A stretch of DNA of 7,396 bases from Flavobacteriaceae bacterium (GTDB taxonomy: Bacteria; Bacteroidota; Bacteroidia; Flavobacteriales; Flavobacteriaceae). The stretch's first letter is position 1. Each line of letters opens with the position of its first letter. The stretch lies in the NCBI GenBank assembly GCA_016649785.1, contig JAENXB010000143.1, forward strand, positions 1 to 7,396, given 5' to 3'. Below are positions 6,501-7,396 of this stretch, piece by piece. A program made the position numbers and the translations under genes. A model generated the notes under the pieces. That model saw only the letters and a program-made list of their open reading frames with translations. It was not told the origin of the DNA and did not search any database.

Positions 6501-6532
6501 AAAACCGATTCAAATGCGTTTCAGTCGGTTTT
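6501..6532 (-). terminator. Weak hairpin at the methyltransferase stop, possible terminator
   Basis: AAAACCGA at 6501-6508 is the exact reverse complement of TCGGTTTT at 6525-6532, and inner bases (AAA at 6512-6514 with TTT at 6519-6521) can pair further around a 4-nt loop. The structure overlaps the methyltransferase stop codon (6521-6523). On the minus strand only four T's follow, so termination would be weak; the plus strand has five T's but no plus-strand gene precedes it. Confidence 0.4.
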
Positions 6533-7396
6533 TCTGAAGAAATATGTAATAGAAGAGTATTCGGAATTGAACTTTGCTTTTAAATTTGATTTATAGCCGA
6601 TATATCCGGCTTTTAAAAAATTGGTCTTTCCTGTTTTATATTTTTCAGAAAGCAGGCTGACATAATAGGAATCAAAAATAAGGGGTTTGGAATCCAAGAG
6701 TTTGAATCCTGTACTGGAAAAAAGATGTTTAAAACTGTTTCGGGAAAAATGCCACAAATGACGAGGCACATCATAAGCTGCCCAAAATTCTCTATAATAT
6801 TTCGCGTCGTAACTTTGAAAATTAGGCACGGCAATAATTAAAAGTCCGTCTTTCTTCAGCAATTGTTCCAGTTCAATAATTTGGGTTTTTATGTCATATA
6901 CATGTTCAAACACATGCCAAAGGCTAATTACATCAAATTTTTCAGATTTAAAATGACTAGAATTTTTGGCTAATTTAATTCCCTTTTCAAAAGCGAGCTT
7001 CCTGGCTTTTTCATCGGGTTCAATTCCATTGACCTTCCACCCTCTTTTTTTGGCTTCAAACAAAAATTCTCCGGTGCCCGCTCCAATATCCAACAGCCTT
7101 CCTTTTTCTGGATGTTTTTTTTCTATCCACTTCAGTTTTTTAAGAAGCATGAATTTTTTAACCTGCTGATAAATTTTATCGGTGAAGGATTTTTTGGAAT
7201 CGGTATGGGAAATATAAGCTTCGCTCTTGTAATATTCGGGCAGAATTTCAAGATCTGGCTTTGGGGAAGTAACCAACATTTCCTTTTCGGAATTAAATAT
7301 CAGTTCAAATTTTTCTCCCGAAACCGTATGGTCCTTGCAGATCAAATAAACCGATTTGTCCAATTGTTTTGTCAAAGCCTTCACTGCTGATATTTG
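6521..7396 (-). CDS. Class I SAM-dependent methyltransferase (5' end uncertain)
   Basis: This is a cytoplasmic Rossmann-fold methyltransferase of the Methyltransf_23 / UbiG-like type. Numbered from the in-frame GTG at 7384, motif I is LLDIGAGTGEFL (97-108) for SAM binding, the acidic residue closing strand 2 is E122 in GIEPD, and post-motif segments are DVISLWHVFEHV (151-162) and GLLIIAVPNFQSYDA (180-194). The DVPRHLWHFS stretch (205-214) is typical of this subgroup. The N-terminal part (VSGEKFELIF, YYKSEAYISHTDS) precedes the fold and probably helps substrate choice; the substrate is unknown. The frame is open to the window edge, so the true start may lie outside. Alternatively, GTG 7384 is the start, giving 287 residues: another minus-strand frame ends in TGA at 7381-7383, forming a GTGA overlap that would suit translational coupling to an upstream gene. 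Downstream lies a 225-bp gap and then the OmpH-like gene. Confidence 0.88.
   Translation of the reverse strand, partial: QISAVKALTKQLDKSVYLICKDHTVSGEKFELIFNSEKEMLVTSPKPDLEILPEYYKSEAYISHTDSKKSFTDKIYQQVKKFMLLKKLKWIEKKHPEKGRLLDIGAGTGEFLFEAKKRGWKVNGIEPDEKARKLAFEKGIKLAKNSSHFKSEKFDVISLWHVFEHVYDIKTQIIELEQLLKKDGLLIIAVPNFQSYDAKYYREFWAAYDVPRHLWHFSRNSFKHLFSSTGFKLLDSKPLIFDSYYVSLLSEKYKTGKTNFLKAGYIGYKSNLKAKFNSEYSSITYFFRKTD

Overview
The window looks like ordinary chromosomal housekeeping DNA from a marine-type member of the Flavobacteriaceae (Bacteroidota). The basis for this is AT-rich sequence, start codons without clear Shine-Dalgarno sequences, TAnnTTTG-type -7 promoter elements, a DUF4837 lipoprotein (a family I know only from Bacteroidota), and Flavobacteriia-like versions of DNA polymerase III delta', DoxX and an OmpH/Skp-like lipoprotein. 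The genus cannot be fixed from the sequence alone. I see no insertion sequence, phage gene, CRISPR array, tRNA or rRNA, and no sign of recent transfer.

Layout. Positions 1-2490, minus strand: a two-gene unit with a secreted MltD-like lytic transglycosylase (SLT domain plus two LysM domains) followed 24 bp later by a DUF4837 lipoprotein that runs off the left edge. Positions 2647-3834, minus: phosphoglycerate kinase (pgk), complete. Positions 3835-4112: a 278-bp divergent intergenic region with back-to-back -7 promoter elements, a perfect 16-bp palindrome, and an 11-bp inverted repeat 120 bp apart that encloses it. Positions 4113-5672, plus: holB (DNA polymerase III delta' subunit) and, 9 bp later, a small four-helix DoxX-family membrane protein. 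Positions 5673-5779: a convergent gap with a strong hairpin and U-tract, a terminator for the minus-strand gene. Positions 5780-6295, minus: OmpH/Skp-like lipoprotein. Positions 6296-6520: a 225-bp gap with a possible promoter and a weak hairpin. Positions 6521 to the right edge, minus: a SAM-dependent methyltransferase.

The genes do not form one pathway. The two cell-wall/envelope genes at the left form an operon-like pair, and so do holB and doxX; pgk, the OmpH-like gene and the methyltransferase look like separate units. I do not see a new defence, mobile or biosynthetic system. The part least explained by the genes is the composite symmetry in the pgk leader (3876-4017). The biological unknowns are the role of the DUF4837 lipoprotein and why an OmpH/Skp-like protein carries a lipid anchor.
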